Shown: positions 1 to 9,702, numbered from the stretch's first letter. The stretch: DNA of 64,000 nucleotides from Paraburkholderia tropica (GCF_914484835.1 NZ_CAJZAR010000031.1:62001-126000), one strand, 5' to 3'. The notes: a model not told the origin generated them from the sequence alone. Program-made: numbers and translations.

Positions 1-1
1 C

Positions 2-154
2 CGCGTGTTCGCCGCGTTCCAGATGCACTTCCGGCCGAGCGACTATTCGGGCACGCCCGACGCGCAAACCGACGCGATCGCCCAGGCGCTGCTCGACAAA
101 TACGTCGACAAAACCGCGCCCGCGCTGCCTGGCGCGACGGAAACGGCGCCCTGA
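2..154 (+). CDS. N-acetylmuramoyl-L-alanine amidase, C-terminal end (AmiD-like)
   Basis: Only the last 50 codons are in the window; the gene starts further left. The segment around [13 protein letters not shown] and AQALLDKY matches what I recall of the C-terminal peptidoglycan-binding domain of E. coli AmiD, which ends in a similar AFQMHFRP...EALLEKY stretch. AmiD enzymes are zinc amidases (amidase_2 family) that cleave the bond between N-acetylmuramic acid and L-alanine in peptidoglycan or anhydro-muropeptides. The catalytic domain is outside the window, so the call rests on this C-terminal similarity alone. Confidence 0.7.
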   Translation, partial: RVFAAFQMHFRPSDYSGTPDAQTDAIAQALLDKYVDKTAPALPGATETAP

Positions 155-326
155 CGCTGGCGGCGGGTCGTTCCGCACGCCGTTCTGGCGCGCGGAACGA
201 CGGCCCGAATGTGGCTCGAATGCGGCCCGAATGTGGCGCATCTGCGCCGATCCCCGCAGGTCCCGGCCCGCAACTCCGGTAAACTATGCGTTTTCGGCGT
301 TTTCTCTCCTCGGGCAGTCCCCCATC

Positions 327-1022
327 ATGACTCAAGACGAACTCAAGCAACTGGTCGGCCAGGCCGCGGCCGACTATGTGAACGCGAACGTGCCGGAAGG
401 CGCCATCATCGGCGTCGGCACAGGCTCGACCGCGAACTGTTTCATCGACGCACTGGCCGCCAGCAAGGGCCGCTATCGCGGCGCGGTGTCCAGCTCGGTG
501 GCGACCACGGCGCGCCTCGAAGCGCAGGGTTTCCGCATTTTCGATCTCAACGACATCGAATCGCTGCCCGTCTACGTGGACGGCGCCGACGAAATCGACG
601 CCTCGGGCGCGATGATCAAGGGCGGCGGCGGGGCGCTCACGCGCGAGAAGATCGTCGCGTCGGTGTCGGAAGTGTTCGTCTGTATCGCCGACGCGAGCAA
701 GCTCGTGGACGTGCTCGGCCAGTTCCCGCTGCCGATCGAAGTCGTGCCGATGGCGCGCACGGCCATCGGCCGCCGCGTGACGGCGCTCGGCGGCGTGCCG
801 GTGCTGCGCGTGCAGAAGGACGGCTCGCCGTTCATCACCGACAACGGCAACGAAATTCTCGACGTGAAGGGTCTGCGCATCAGCGACCCGCGCACGCTCG
901 AAGCGCACGTCAATGCGTGGCCGGGCGTGGTGACCGTGGGTCTGTTCGCGGCGCGCGGCGCCGACCTGTGCCTGCTGGGCGGCGCGTCGGGCGTCGAGCG
1001 CATCGAGTACCGCAAGGCTTGA
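327..1022 (+). CDS. rpiA: Ribose-5-phosphate isomerase A
   Basis: This 231-residue protein matches the usual RpiA length. It interconverts ribose-5-phosphate and ribulose-5-phosphate in the non-oxidative pentose phosphate pathway (cytoplasm). Visible signatures are the phosphate-binding GTGST loop (residues 31-35), the catalytic DGADEID motif (85-91) and KGGGGAL (98-104) followed by a conserved Glu near 107. The ATG at 327 was chosen because the protein then begins [11 protein letters not shown] as in homologues; the reading frame stays open upstream, but that stretch shows no homology. It stands alone between the amidase and a leftward regulator. Confidence 0.97.
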   Translation: MTQDELKQLVGQAAADYVNANVPEGAIIGVGTGSTANCFIDALAASKGRYRGAVSSSVATTARLEAQGFRIFDLNDIESLPVYVDGADEIDASGAMIKGGGGALTREKIVASVSEVFVCIADASKLVDVLGQFPLPIEVVPMARTAIGRRVTALGGVPVLRVQKDGSPFITDNGNEILDVKGLRISDPRTLEAHVNAWPGVVTVGLFAARGADLCLLGGASGVERIEYRKA

Positions 1023-1293
1023 TCGTTTAGACCGGCTGGCCGGGCGGTGGCGTGGCGCGAATCACGCCGCCGTCCGCGTGGTGTTTTTAGCGGTTAAAAC
1101 GGTGCGTCTTGCGCGTTGTTTTATTCGGCATCCTGATTAATGTCGCTATTGCGGATGCACGATCGTTGCGCCATCAACCAGCTGAAAATCTTGGGGGCGG
1201 GGAAAAAGGCGAAACGCGCCGTCCCGGGCACGTTCCGCGAAGTCCTTCGGTTCACACGAGAACCGCGCGCGGCTCGCGCCGCGCGCCCCTTCA

Positions 1294-2028
1294 TTACTCC
1301 ACCGTTTCAGCCTGATGCAGACGCGGCAGCAGGCGGTCGAACTCGCGGCGCACGAGGCCGTAGCACTCGCAGGCGCGGCCTTCGAGGCCCTTGCGGTCGA
1401 GGATGCGGATGCGGCCGCGGCTATGGTGGATCAGACCTTCGTCGTGCAGCTTGCCGGCCGCTTCCGTGATGCCTTCGCGGCGCACGCCGAGCATATCGGC
1501 GATCAGTTGTTGCGTGACCGAGAGGTCGTTCGAGGCCACGCGATCGACTTCGATCAGCAGCCAGCGGCACAGCTGTTTGCTGAGCGAGTGATGGCGATTG
1601 CAGGCGGCGGTCTGTGCGACCTGCGTGAGCAGCGCGTGCATGTAAAGCAGCATCAGGCGGCGCAGGAAGTCCGAGCGCGCGAACTGCTGCTTGAGGCTTT
1701 GCGCGCTCATGCGATAGGCGAAGCCCGCGCACTGAACCTGCACGCGGTTCGGCATGGTTTCGCCGCCCGTGAGGACGGGCACGCCGGTCATGCCTTCGCG
1801 GCCCACTGCGGCGATTTCGACGGAGCTGCCGTCTTCCATCGTCGAGAGCATCGAGATGATGGCCGTGGTCGGAAAGTAGACGTGATGGATGCGCTGGCCG
1901 GAGTCACAGAGCAATTGTTCGGTGCGCAGATGAACGAGTTCGAGATGCGGTGCGAGAGCTTGCCATTCGTGCGACGGCAGGGCGCCGAGCAGGTGATTGC
2001 CGTGCAGGTCTGATTGAAGGGTCAACAT
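1294..2028 (-). CDS. Crp/Fnr family transcriptional regulator
   Basis: The 244-residue protein has an N-terminal cyclic-nucleotide-binding-like beta-roll (about residues 15-135, with EIAAVGREGMTG) and a C-terminal winged helix-turn-helix. The recognition region is QQLIADMLGVRREGITEAA (about 177-195). I see no cysteine cluster of the Fnr iron-sulfur type, so the effector is unknown. Members with this GVRREGIT motif are common in Burkholderiaceae. It converges with rpiA and is preceded by a long gene-free stretch towards the GDP-mannose gene, so a role in exopolysaccharide control is possible but only inferred from position. Confidence 0.88.
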   Translation of the reverse strand: MLTLQSDLHGNHLLGALPSHEWQALAPHLELVHLRTEQLLCDSGQRIHHVYFPTTAIISMLSTMEDGSSVEIAAVGREGMTGVPVLTGGETMPNRVQVQCAGFAYRMSAQSLKQQFARSDFLRRLMLLYMHALLTQVAQTAACNRHHSLSKQLCRWLLIEVDRVASNDLSVTQQLIADMLGVRREGITEAAGKLHDEGLIHHSRGRIRILDRKGLEGRACECYGLVRREFDRLLPRLHQAETVE

Positions 2029-2920
2029 GATTTGGTCCTCGTGCGAAGCGGCTTTCGTCGCCTCATGTTTTTTCGTTCCGGCCGCCGCGCATTTTGTGTT
2101 TGCCGCTTCCCGTAGCGGCTATGCGTTCGGCTTGCCGGCCCCATAGTCCCGAGTCGTTCGCGAGATCGTTGTGTCTGCGATACGCCTGTGTGGCGCACCT
2201 CTCAAAGCAGGGTGTGTGCCAGAAGACCTCGAATCGTTCTGCCGCGTGGCTTCGCGGGCGATGCGGCGCAAGAACGGGTAAGGAAACGGGGCTTTTTGTT
2301 TCAATTCTGTACGACGCCCCTGCGCACGCCTTGCGACGTCCACGCATTTTGTGTCGGTGCAAGTCATTGAATTTATTGGTGGTTTTGTGCTTTCGGATGG
2401 GGGTGAAAAAAATGACTCCATGCTGAAACATGCACGCGAGGGAAAAGGGGGCGCGGCATCCAGGCGCAGCCGAAAGCGTGAGGAATTGATTCATTCGTGT
2501 TGCACCGCGAGGGCCGTGCGAGGAAACGTTCGCTCCTGAAACATGGCCTGTGTGACCCCGCGTCACGTTACGTGGGCTGGCGCACATAAGCGCCTGGCGG
2601 GCTGCGAGAAGCTCGTGGCGTCCGTCATTTTTCAGCTTCTTTCCGCCTTTTTTCGTGGGGTTTCGCCTTGATGCAAGGCGCATGGCCCGTGCGGCTTGCG
2701 TTGCACGCGCAACGGCCTTGCGTGATGGACGTCGTGCATTGCCGGTGTGCCCGCTTGCGCGCTCGCGGCGTTGCTTCGTCAGCGCGCGATCAGTGTGGGT
2801 ACGCGTACAGAATCGCCCCGTGCGCTTTGTTCCAATGGAGTCCGAAAACGAGGGTGCGACATGCGCCCGGAACCAGACCTATCGGAACATTCGACACAAT
2901 CGGAACGGGGAGCTTCGCGC
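2029..2920. other. Gene-free interval of about 890 bases
   Basis: I find no open frame here with recognisable coding character; the long leftward frame at 2063-2683 is rich in Arg, His and Cys and resembles nothing. The 12-mer CGCATTTTGTGT occurs twice (2088-2099 and 2343-2354). The interval separates two divergently transcribed genes, so it should hold both promoters, but I cannot place them with confidence. Confidence 0.6.
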
Positions 2921-4516
2921 ATGAACCAGATCGTGACGCCGGCCGGCGTGATTGCCGCTGCCAATGAACCCGAAGTCGCGCTCGTCGTCCAGCCCGTGGT
3001 GCTGGCGGGCGGATCGGGCACGCGGCTGTGGCCGCTTTCGCGCGAGCACTGCCCCAAGCAGCTGATCGATCTGCTCGACGGCGAGTCCTTGCTCGAAGCC
3101 ACCGTGCGCCGTCTCGACGGCCTCTATGCAAGCGCCGGCAGCACGGTGCGCAAGGCCGCGCCGCTCGTGGTGAGCAGCGAGGAACTGCGCCATATGACCG
3201 CCGACCGCCTCGGCCGCAGCGGCATGGCGGCGCGCGTCGTGTTCGAGCCGGTCGCGCGCAATACGGCGCCGGCGCTGACCGTCGCCGCGCTGGCCGCGCA
3301 CGCGGCGCATGCGAGCCACACCGTTGCGGCTGGCGCTGCCGGTGCTGCCGGTTCGGGCGGCGCGGTCAGCGACAGCGACCCGATCCTCATCGCGATGCCC
3401 GCCGACCATCTGATCGCCGACCGCAACGCGTTCGCCGCCGCGCTCGAAGAGGCCGTGACCTACGCGGCGCGCGGCGCGATCGTCACGCTCGGCGTGCCGC
3501 CGACGCGCGCGGAAACCGGCTACGGCTACATCGGCGCGGGCGCGGCGCTCGGCGCGGGCGGCGCGCGCAAGATCGAACGCTTCGTCGAAAAGCCCAGCGC
3601 GGAGGTGGCCGAAGGCTATGTCGCGTCCGGCGATTACTGGTGGAACAGCGGCATCTTCGTCGTGCGCGCCTCGGTGTGGCTGTCGGCGATCGCGCATTGC
3701 CGCCCCGAGATCTCGGTGCATTGCGCGCAGGCCTTCGAGCGCGCGGCCGTCGACGCAGACGGCGCCGTGCATCTCGATGCCGCGACGCTCGCCGCTTGTC
3801 CGTCCGATTCGATCGACTACGCGGTGATGGAGTCCGTGGGCGCCGACGCGCGTCTCGCGGGCGTGGTCGTGCCGCTCGTCGCGGGCTGGTCGGACGTGGG
3901 CGCGTGGGACGCCGTCTGGCAGGTCTCGCAGAAGGACGCGGCGGGCAACGTCGCGCGCGGGCGCGTGCTGTTCGAGGACTCGACCGAAACCTTCGCGCAC
4001 TCGGACGGCCGCCTGGTCGCCTGCGTGGGCGTGCACGGCGTGGTGGTGGTGGAGACCGCCGACGCGGTGCTCGTCGCGGCCAAGGATCGCGTGCAGAACG
4101 TCAAGGCGATCGTCGGCAAGCTCAAGGCGCAGCGCGGCGAGGAAGCGCAGCACCATCGGCGCGTGGAGCGTCCGTGGGGCTGCTACGACTCGATCGACCG
4201 GGGCGAACGCTTCCAGGTCAAGCGCATCGTCGTGAAGCCGGGCGGCGTGCTCTCGCTGCAGATGCATCACCATCGCGCCGAGCACTGGATCGTCGTGCGC
4301 GGCACGGCGCGCGTCACGCGCGGCGACGACGTGTTCCTGCTCTCGGAAAACGAATCGACCTATATCCCGCTCGGCGTGAAGCACCGCCTGGAAAATCCGG
4401 GCAAGACGCCGCTCGAAATCATCGAGGTGCAGTCGGGCGGCTATCTCGGCGAGGACGACATCGTGCGTTTCGACGATCAGTACGGCCGCGCGCCGTCGTC
4501 GGTCACGCGGAGCTGA
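2921..4516 (+). CDS. manC: Mannose-1-phosphate guanylyltransferase / mannose-6-phosphate isomerase
   Basis: This bifunctional enzyme makes GDP-mannose for exopolysaccharide or LPS: the N-terminal half joins GTP to mannose-1-phosphate, and the C-terminal cupin half isomerises fructose-6-phosphate and mannose-6-phosphate. The nucleotidyl-transferase signature GGSGTRLWPLSRE (residues 30-42) and FVEKP are present. The C-terminal type II PMI cupin shows QMHHHRAEHW, with the metal-binding His cluster. Length is 531 residues from ATG 2921, which follows a GGGAG sequence; an in-frame ATG at 2861 would add 20 residues. An Ala/Gly-rich insertion of about 20 residues lies near residue 135. The symbol is by family (bceA in cepacian clusters is equivalent). 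Confidence 0.93.
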   Translation: MNQIVTPAGVIAAANEPEVALVVQPVVLAGGSGTRLWPLSREHCPKQLIDLLDGESLLEATVRRLDGLYASAGSTVRKAAPLVVSSEELRHMTADRLGRSGMAARVVFEPVARNTAPALTVAALAAHAAHASHTVAAGAAGAAGSGGAVSDSDPILIAMPADHLIADRNAFAAALEEAVTYAARGAIVTLGVPPTRAETGYGYIGAGAALGAGGARKIERFVEKPSAEVAEGYVASGDYWWNSGIFVVRASVWLSAIAHCRPEISVHCAQAFERAAVDADGAVHLDAATLAACPSDSIDYAVMESVGADARLAGVVVPLVAGWSDVGAWDAVWQVSQKDAAGNVARGRVLFEDSTETFAHSDGRLVACVGVHGVVVVETADAVLVAAKDRVQNVKAIVGKLKAQRGEEAQHHRRVERPWGCYDSIDRGERFQVKRIVVKPGGVLSLQMHHHRAEHWIVVRGTARVTRGDDVFLLSENESTYIPLGVKHRLENPGKTPLEIIEVQSGGYLGEDDIVRFDDQYGRAPSSVTRS

Positions 4517-4948
4517 ATCCACGGTGTGAATGAAGCCTCGATGAAGTCTGCATGAAGAGGTCATGAGGACGGCGGCGGCGCTCATCGCTGCATATGCACA
4601 GACGAGCGCCGTTTCGCTGGGCCATAAAAAAGAGCCGCAAAAGAAGCGGCAAAAGAAGCAGCAAAAGAGAACGTAGGACGTTTAAGCCAATGCTTCATAC
4701 AGAAGCCTGACAAAACGACGGCAAATAACTTCAAAACAAAACAATCGGGCAACCGAAGGGCCAATGGCAGTGTGCTTTCGAGTTCTGGATGGAGTTGGGC
4801 GTGAGTCGTGTGCTTTTCATGTCAGGAAATATCCTGGCTGGCGAAATATGCAATACGCATGGCAACGTACGCTTGAGTTCGACGAAGCTTGAGGGCCCGT
4901 GCACTAACCGGCAAACAGGGCGATAACGCCGCATCGGGGGGAGGGGTC
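4517..4948. other. Gene-free interval between manC and the GntR regulator
   Basis: No credible gene is seen. The interval contains a short tandem repeat (4633-4668) and the promoter and leader of the following regulator; a strong purine-rich ribosome site (GGGGGAGGGG) ends just before 4949. Confidence 0.6.
4633..4668 (+). repeat. Three 12-bp tandem repeats
   Basis: The unit AGCNGCAAAAGA occurs three times head to tail (4633-4644, 4645-4656, 4657-4668), differing only at the fourth base. It lies between manC and the regulator. The length of a full helical turn plus the A-tracts could bend DNA, but no function is known to me. Confidence 0.8.
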
Positions 4949-5671
4949 ATGGAACTGGGAAACAAAGAACGATCGCTGGTGAGCAAGGTCATGGATGGCC
5001 TGATCTCGGGCATAGTCGAGGAACGTTACGGCGCGATTCTGCCGCCGCAGGACGTGTTGTCGAAGGAGTTCGACGTCAGCCGCACCGTCATGCGCGAAGC
5101 GCTGTCGATGCTGCTCGCGCGGCACATGCTCGACGTGCGTCCGAAGATCGGCACACGCATACGGCCGATGCGCGACTGGCGCATGATCGACGAGGACGTG
5201 GTGAGCTGGCGTTTTCGCGCGAAGCCCGACAAGACGTTTCTGCGCGACGTGATCGAGTTCCGCGCGCTGATCGAGCCGGCCGCGTGCGCGCTGGCCGCCG
5301 AACGCGCGAGCGCGGCCGATCTCGCCGGCATCCGTGACGCTTACGAAGCGCTCAGCCAGACGAGTCCCGGCGACGCCGGCTGCCAGGCCGCCGACACCTT
5401 GCTGCACACGCGCATTCTCGCGGCGAGCGGCAATCAGTTTTATCAGCAGATGGCGGCGATCATTCGCGGCGCGCTGACGCTCGTGAATCCGATCGTTAGC
5501 GAACGCGACGGCGGCTGGGCCAACATCGTCGCCGGACACGGACGCGTGGTCGATGCCATCGAGCGGCGCGCGCCCCAGGAAGCGCAGGCCGCGGCCGCCG
5601 CGATGATCGAATTCACCGCCGACGAACTGAATCTCGCACTCGCCCAGGAAGCGATCGAGCAGCCGCGCTGA
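4949..5671 (+). CDS. GntR-family regulator with FCD domain
   Basis: The 240-residue protein has a GntR winged helix-turn-helix at the N-terminus (ILPPQDVLSKEFDVSRTVMR, about residues 30-49). An all-helical FCD ligand domain follows, with the expected EFRALIEPAACALAAERA helix and later His/Asp metal-site positions. FCD members usually sense small organic acids or sugar acids. The ATG at 4949 follows GGGGGAGGGGTC and gives the normal family length. The next gene on the same strand encodes a Gfo/Idh/MocA dehydrogenase, which may be a target; this is positional inference. Confidence 0.92.
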   Translation: MELGNKERSLVSKVMDGLISGIVEERYGAILPPQDVLSKEFDVSRTVMREALSMLLARHMLDVRPKIGTRIRPMRDWRMIDEDVVSWRFRAKPDKTFLRDVIEFRALIEPAACALAAERASAADLAGIRDAYEALSQTSPGDAGCQAADTLLHTRILAASGNQFYQQMAAIIRGALTLVNPIVSERDGGWANIVAGHGRVVDAIERRAPQEAQAAAAAMIEFTADELNLALAQEAIEQPR

Positions 5672-5847
5672 GCGCGCTTTTCGAACGAGACGATTCGCTT
5701 TCGTTTCACCCTGCACCCGGCCCCGTCATGCGCGGCCGGGTTTTCGCCTTGTGCAGCGCACCGCGCCAGATTGCTCTCTCGCGCGCGAGCCGGTATCGTG
5801 CTTGGCTTCGAACGCACGATACGGCGACAGAGGCAGGAGGGAGGCAC

Positions 5848-6825
5848 ATGAGCGAGATTCAGACGATCCGTTGGGGCATCGTGGGCGCGGGCCGCATTGC
5901 GCGGCGCTTCGCGCAGGGCGTGGAGCACGTGCCGGACGCGCGCGTGAGCGCGGTCTGGTCGCGGCGCGCGGCGCCCGCCGAAGCCCTGGCGCAGGAGTTC
6001 GGCGCGACGGCGTGCGAGAGCTTCGAGGCCTTGCTCGCGAGCGGCATCGACGCCGTCTATATCGCCACCATGCAGGACAGCCACGCGCACTACGCGATCG
6101 CCGCGCTCGAAGCCGGCTTGCCCGTGCTCTGCGAAAAGCCCGCCACCGTGAACGCGGCGCAGCTCGAACGCGTGCTGGACGCCGCGCGCGCCGCGCAGCG
6201 TCTGTTCATGGAAGCGATGAAGCCGCCGTTCTATCCGCTCTATCGCGCGTTGCGCGCGCATCTGGAAGCGGACCCGATCGGCCCCGTCGGCCTCGTGCGC
6301 GCGGGCTGCTCGGTCGCCAGCGTGCCCGCCGATCATCCGTCGTTGTCGTTCGAGCACGCGGGCGGCGCGCTGCTCGACATCGGCGTGTACGAGATGTTTC
6401 TGGCGGTGGACTGGCTCGGCGCGCCGCGCGAAGTGCAGACCGTCGGGCGGCTCGGCGGCACGGGCGTGGACACCTTCGCGAGCCTCAATTGCCAGCACGA
6501 AAACGGCATCGCACAGCTATTTTGCGGGCTCGATCTGCACGGCTACGGCGACGCGCTGCTGGCGGGACCGCTCGGCAACGTGACGATTCATGCGAACTGG
6601 TGGAATCCGGTGCGCGCGACCATCCGTTACGTCGATGGCCGTGTCGCGGAGCTCGACGAGCCCTTCGACGGCGGCGGCCTCAACTACGAGACCGCGCACT
6701 TCTGTGCGCTGTTGCGCGAGGGCGCGCTGGAGAGTCCGATCATGACGCACGAGACGTCGCGGCGCATGATCGCGATGGCCGATTCGGCGCGCGCGGCGCT
6801 CGGCCTGAAGTTCGACTGCGAGTGA
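5848..6825 (+). CDS. Gfo/Idh/MocA family oxidoreductase
   Basis: The 325-residue protein is an NAD(P)-dependent dehydrogenase of the glucose-fructose oxidoreductase family. The Rossmann motif WGIVGAGRIARRF is at about residues 9-21, and the family motif CEKPATVNAAQLE (EKP at about residue 97) is present; the Lys of EKP is a typical active-site residue. The ATG at 5848 is preceded by AGGAGGGAGG and begins the protein MSEIQTIRWGIVGAG. The substrate cannot be deduced; sugars, inositols or trans-dihydrodiols are typical. It follows the GntR regulator by 176 bases. Confidence 0.92.
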   Translation: MSEIQTIRWGIVGAGRIARRFAQGVEHVPDARVSAVWSRRAAPAEALAQEFGATACESFEALLASGIDAVYIATMQDSHAHYAIAALEAGLPVLCEKPATVNAAQLERVLDAARAAQRLFMEAMKPPFYPLYRALRAHLEADPIGPVGLVRAGCSVASVPADHPSLSFEHAGGALLDIGVYEMFLAVDWLGAPREVQTVGRLGGTGVDTFASLNCQHENGIAQLFCGLDLHGYGDALLAGPLGNVTIHANWWNPVRATIRYVDGRVAELDEPFDGGGLNYETAHFCALLREGALESPIMTHETSRRMIAMADSARAALGLKFDCE

Positions 6826-6888
6826 GGTGAATGAGGTGAAAGCGCCGCGCCGCGCGAGCTTCGTTCGCGGCGCGCGCTTCACGCAGTC

Positions 6889-7548
6889 TCAGTGGCGCGA
6901 CGGCAGCGCGAGGCGCTTTTCGTACCAGTGCTGGACCCATTCGAGGACCTGGCACAGGATCCAGTAGACCGCGGCGGCGGCGAGATAGAGCGGCAGCGGC
7001 TGATAGGTCGAAGCGATGATTTCCTGCGCGCTGCGCAGCAGCTCCGTCACCGTGATTACCGAGACGAGCGAGGTGTCCTTGATCAAACTGATCAGGCTGT
7101 TCGACAGGCTCGGCACGGCGATGCGCAGCGCCTGCGGCGCGATCACGTAACGCAGCGTCTGGCGGCGCGAAAGACCGAGACTGTAGGCCGCGAGCCATTG
7201 ACCGTGGTGAATGCCGAGAATCGCACCGCGCATGCTCTCGGACAGATAGGCGGCCACGTTCGCGGAGAGCGCGATCACGCCGGCCGGCGTCGGGTCGAGC
7301 GAAATGCCGATGCTCGGCAATCCGTAGTAAATCACGAAGATCTGCACGAGCAGCGGGGTGCCGCGCATGATGCTCACGTACACGCGCGCGATCACGGGAA
7401 ACGCGCGGTTCGTGCTGATGCCCATGAGCGCGAGCACGGCGCCGCCGATGAGGCCGAAGATCATCGACAGGATGGCGAACTTGATCGTCAGCACCGCGCC
7501 CTGCGCGAGCACCGGCAGCGACTGGATGATGAGCGTGTAAATGGGCAT
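6889..7548 (-). CDS. Polar amino acid ABC transporter permease
   Basis: The 219-residue inner-membrane protein has about five hydrophobic segments and the permease signature around EIIASTYQPLPLY preceded by the EAA-like loop (GLSRRQTLRYVIAPQALRIA, about 122-141). This is typical of HisM/GlnP-type permeases (HEQRo family). It lies downstream of the FliY-like binding protein on the same strand, separated by a hairpin (7605-7630). No ATPase gene is adjacent, so the transporter must use one encoded elsewhere. Confidence 0.92.
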   Translation of the reverse strand: MPIYTLIIQSLPVLAQGAVLTIKFAILSMIFGLIGGAVLALMGISTNRAFPVIARVYVSIMRGTPLLVQIFVIYYGLPSIGISLDPTPAGVIALSANVAAYLSESMRGAILGIHHGQWLAAYSLGLSRRQTLRYVIAPQALRIAVPSLSNSLISLIKDTSLVSVITVTELLRSAQEIIASTYQPLPLYLAAAAVYWILCQVLEWVQHWYEKRLALPSRH

Positions 7549-7596
7549 GTTGGAAAACGCGCGAGACGCGGGTTAGGGGCGCGGAACGCGCCGTGA

Positions 7597-7630
7597 AATA
7601 ACAAGGGGCGGCATCGTGCGATGCCGCCCC
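7597..7630 (-). terminator. Hairpin with U-rich tail between binding protein and permease genes
   Basis: A perfect 12-bp stem (7605-7616 with 7619-7630, loop TG) is followed on the minus strand by TTGTTATTTC. It looks like an intercistronic attenuating terminator that would lower permease expression relative to the binding protein. Confidence 0.7.
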
Positions 7631-7704
7631 GCGCGAATCACCTCACGCACGGTTGCCGCGCGTTCAGCACGATGCGCACGATCCGCACGATGAGCCGGAC
7701 GCGC

Positions 7705-8502
7705 TTACTTCGTGACCGGCTTGGTCACGTCGATGCCGAACCACTTGTCGGAGATCTTCGCGAAGGTGCCGTCGGCTTCGAGTTGCGTCATCGCGTCGTC
7801 GATGGCCTTGGCGAACTTCGGATTGCCCTTCTTGAACGGAATGCCCGACGGGTTGCCGTTACCGACGATCGAACCCGTGCGCAGCGGCAGCTGCGAGTTC
7901 TTCAGCAGGTAAGCGAGCATCAGGCGGTCGTTGAGCGCCGCGTCCAGACGGCCGGCGGCCAGGTCGCGCAGATACTCGGGCGCGCCCGGGTAGGTCTTCA
8001 CGTCGATGCCCGGCACCGACTTGGCCATGTCCATGTAGTTCGTGCCCAGACCCACGCCGAGCTTCTTGCCCTTGAGGTCGTCGAGCGAGTTGAACTGACG
8101 CGTGTCGTCCTTGCGCTGGATGAGCTGCGCCGCCGAGTACGTGTACGCCGGCGAGAAGTCGAGCACGGCCTTGCGCTGATCGGTGATGCCCACCTGGTTC
8201 ACGATCACGTCGAACTTGCCTGCCTGCAGACCGGCGATGATGCCGCTCCACTCGGTCGTGACGAACTCGGGCTTCAGGCCCATCTTCGCGGCCACGGCCT
8301 TGGCGATGTCGACGTCATAGCCGACCAGATCGCCGTTGGGCGCCTTCGAGTTGAACGGCGGGAAGGTGCCTTCGAGACCGATGCGCAGCGTGCCGCGTGC
8401 CTTCGCCTGGTCGAGCAGGTCCTCGGCGTGGGCGCTCGCCGCGACGAACGAAACACCGACGAGAGCGACGGCAAGGAGCTTCTTCAGCAAGGATGCTTTC
8501 AT
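7705..8502 (-). CDS. Periplasmic amino acid-binding protein, FliY/TcyJ (cystine) type
   Basis: The 265-residue protein has a Sec signal peptide (hydrophobic core LLAVALVGVSFVAASAHA, cleavage after AHA near residue 26). It is a family-3 solute-binding protein. LEGTFPPFN, the GKKLGVGLGTNY segment and the end SDKWFGIDVTK closely parallel E. coli FliY/TcyJ, which binds L-cystine. Cystine or a related polar amino acid is therefore the likely ligand, by family resemblance. It is the first gene of a two-gene operon with the permease; expression is expected to be higher than that of the permease because of the hairpin between them. Confidence 0.9.
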   Translation of the reverse strand: MKASLLKKLLAVALVGVSFVAASAHAEDLLDQAKARGTLRIGLEGTFPPFNSKAPNGDLVGYDVDIAKAVAAKMGLKPEFVTTEWSGIIAGLQAGKFDVIVNQVGITDQRKAVLDFSPAYTYSAAQLIQRKDDTRQFNSLDDLKGKKLGVGLGTNYMDMAKSVPGIDVKTYPGAPEYLRDLAAGRLDAALNDRLMLAYLLKNSQLPLRTGSIVGNGNPSGIPFKKGNPKFAKAIDDAMTQLEADGTFAKISDKWFGIDVTKPVTK

Positions 8503-8667
8503 TGTTTTCCTCTTGTGTTGCTGCGATGTGGCGGCGTTCCCGGCGCTGCATGGCGCGTGCCTGGCAAGGCGTTCGGGAAGCCGCTGCTTTCAGGCCGGGC
8601 GGCGCCTCCGATGCGCCGCACATAGCCAGAAATCATAGGTCAGAAACCGTGGGGCAGAAATATAGCC

Positions 8668-9702
8668 TCAGGCGCGGCCCGAGGCCAGCGCCCGCGCACA
8701 TTCGGCGACGAGCGCCGGACCGCGGTAGATGAAGCCGGTATAGACCTGCACGAGCGCGGCGCCCGCGGCGATCTTCGCGCGCGCGTCCTCGCCCGAGAAA
8801 ATGCCGCCCACGCCGATGATCGGCACCTGCTCGCCGAGTTCGGCGCGCAGCTTGCGGATCACCTCGTTCGATGCGTCGAACACCGGACGGCCCGACAGGC
8901 CGCCCGTTTCGGCCGCGTTCGGCAGCCCTTCGACGGCCGCGCGCGAGAGCGTGGTGTTGGTGGCGATCACGCCTTCGATCTTGTGGCGCAGCAGCGTGTC
9001 GGCGATTTCCTTGACCTGCTCGTCGTCGAGATCGGGAGCGATCTTGAGCGCGAGCGGCACGAGCTTGCCGTGCATGTCGGCCAGACGCTGCTGCTTGTCC
9101 TTGAGTGCCGCGAGCAGGGCGTCGAGTTCGCCGCCGCCCTGCAACTGACGCAGGTTCTTCGTATTCGGCGACGAGATGTTGATCGTCACGTAGCTCGCGA
9201 ACGGATAGACGCGCTCGAGACAGAACAGATAGTCGTCGGCGGCGCGCTCGATCGGCGTATCGGCGTTCTTGCCGATGTTCAGGCCGAGAATGCCGCGATA
9301 ACGCGCGGCCTGCACGTTCTTCACGAACTGCTCGACGCCGTGGTTGTTGAAACCCATCCGGTTGATGATGCCGCCCGCCTCGGGCAGACGGAAAATGCGC
9401 GGACGCGGATTGCCCGGCTGCGGACGCGGCGTGACCGTGCCCACCTCGATGAAGCCGAAGCCCAGCGCGGCGAATCCGTCGATGGCGGCGCCTTCCTTGT
9501 CGAGACCCGCGGCAAGACCCACCGGGTTGCGGAACGTGAGGCCCATCACGGTGCGCGGCGCATCGGGCACGCGCGGCGCGAGCAGGCCGGCGAGGCCGGA
9601 GCGGCCCGCCGCGCCGATCATGCGCAGCGAGAGATGGTGGGCGTCTTCGGCGTCCATGCGAAAGAGCTGGTCGCGGACGAACGGATAAAGGGTACTGAAC
9701 AC
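8668..9702 (-). CDS. pyrD: Dihydroorotate dehydrogenase (quinone), class 2
   Basis: This enzyme oxidises dihydroorotate to orotate in pyrimidine synthesis, passing electrons to quinone at the inner membrane. The 344-residue length and the N-terminal extension ([19 protein letters not shown]) mark class 2. FMN and active-site segments are visible: [13 protein letters not shown] (about 57-69), [17 protein letters not shown] with the catalytic Ser (about 177), IATNTT, and the phosphate-binding [11 protein letters not shown] near residue 299. It is in a leftward series with bpt, 137 bases downstream of it. Confidence 0.97.
   Translation of the reverse strand: MFSTLYPFVRDQLFRMDAEDAHHLSLRMIGAAGRSGLAGLLAPRVPDAPRTVMGLTFRNPVGLAAGLDKEGAAIDGFAALGFGFIEVGTVTPRPQPGNPRPRIFRLPEAGGIINRMGFNNHGVEQFVKNVQAARYRGILGLNIGKNADTPIERAADDYLFCLERVYPFASYVTINISSPNTKNLRQLQGGGELDALLAALKDKQQRLADMHGKLVPLALKIAPDLDDEQVKEIADTLLRHKIEGVIATNTTLSRAAVEGLPNAAETGGLSGRPVFDASNEVIRKLRAELGEQVPIIGVGGIFSGEDARAKIAAGAALVQVYTGFIYRGPALVAECARALASGRA

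Noticed and set aside
2063..2683. A 206-residue leftward frame in the gene-free interval
   Set aside because: No ribosome site, unusual Cys/His/Arg composition and no recognisable motif.
2879..4585. A 568-residue leftward open frame opposite manC
   Set aside because: It is rich in Arg, His and Ala and mirrors the high-GC third positions of manC; no domain is seen. It is the antisense shadow of a clear gene.
4633..4668. CRISPR-like array
   Set aside because: Three contiguous 12-bp units without spacers are a simple tandem repeat. No CRISPR repeats or cas genes were seen in the window.
5443..6498. A leftward frame overlapping the GntR and Gfo/Idh/MocA genes
   Set aside because: It crosses two recognised genes and has no domain of its own.
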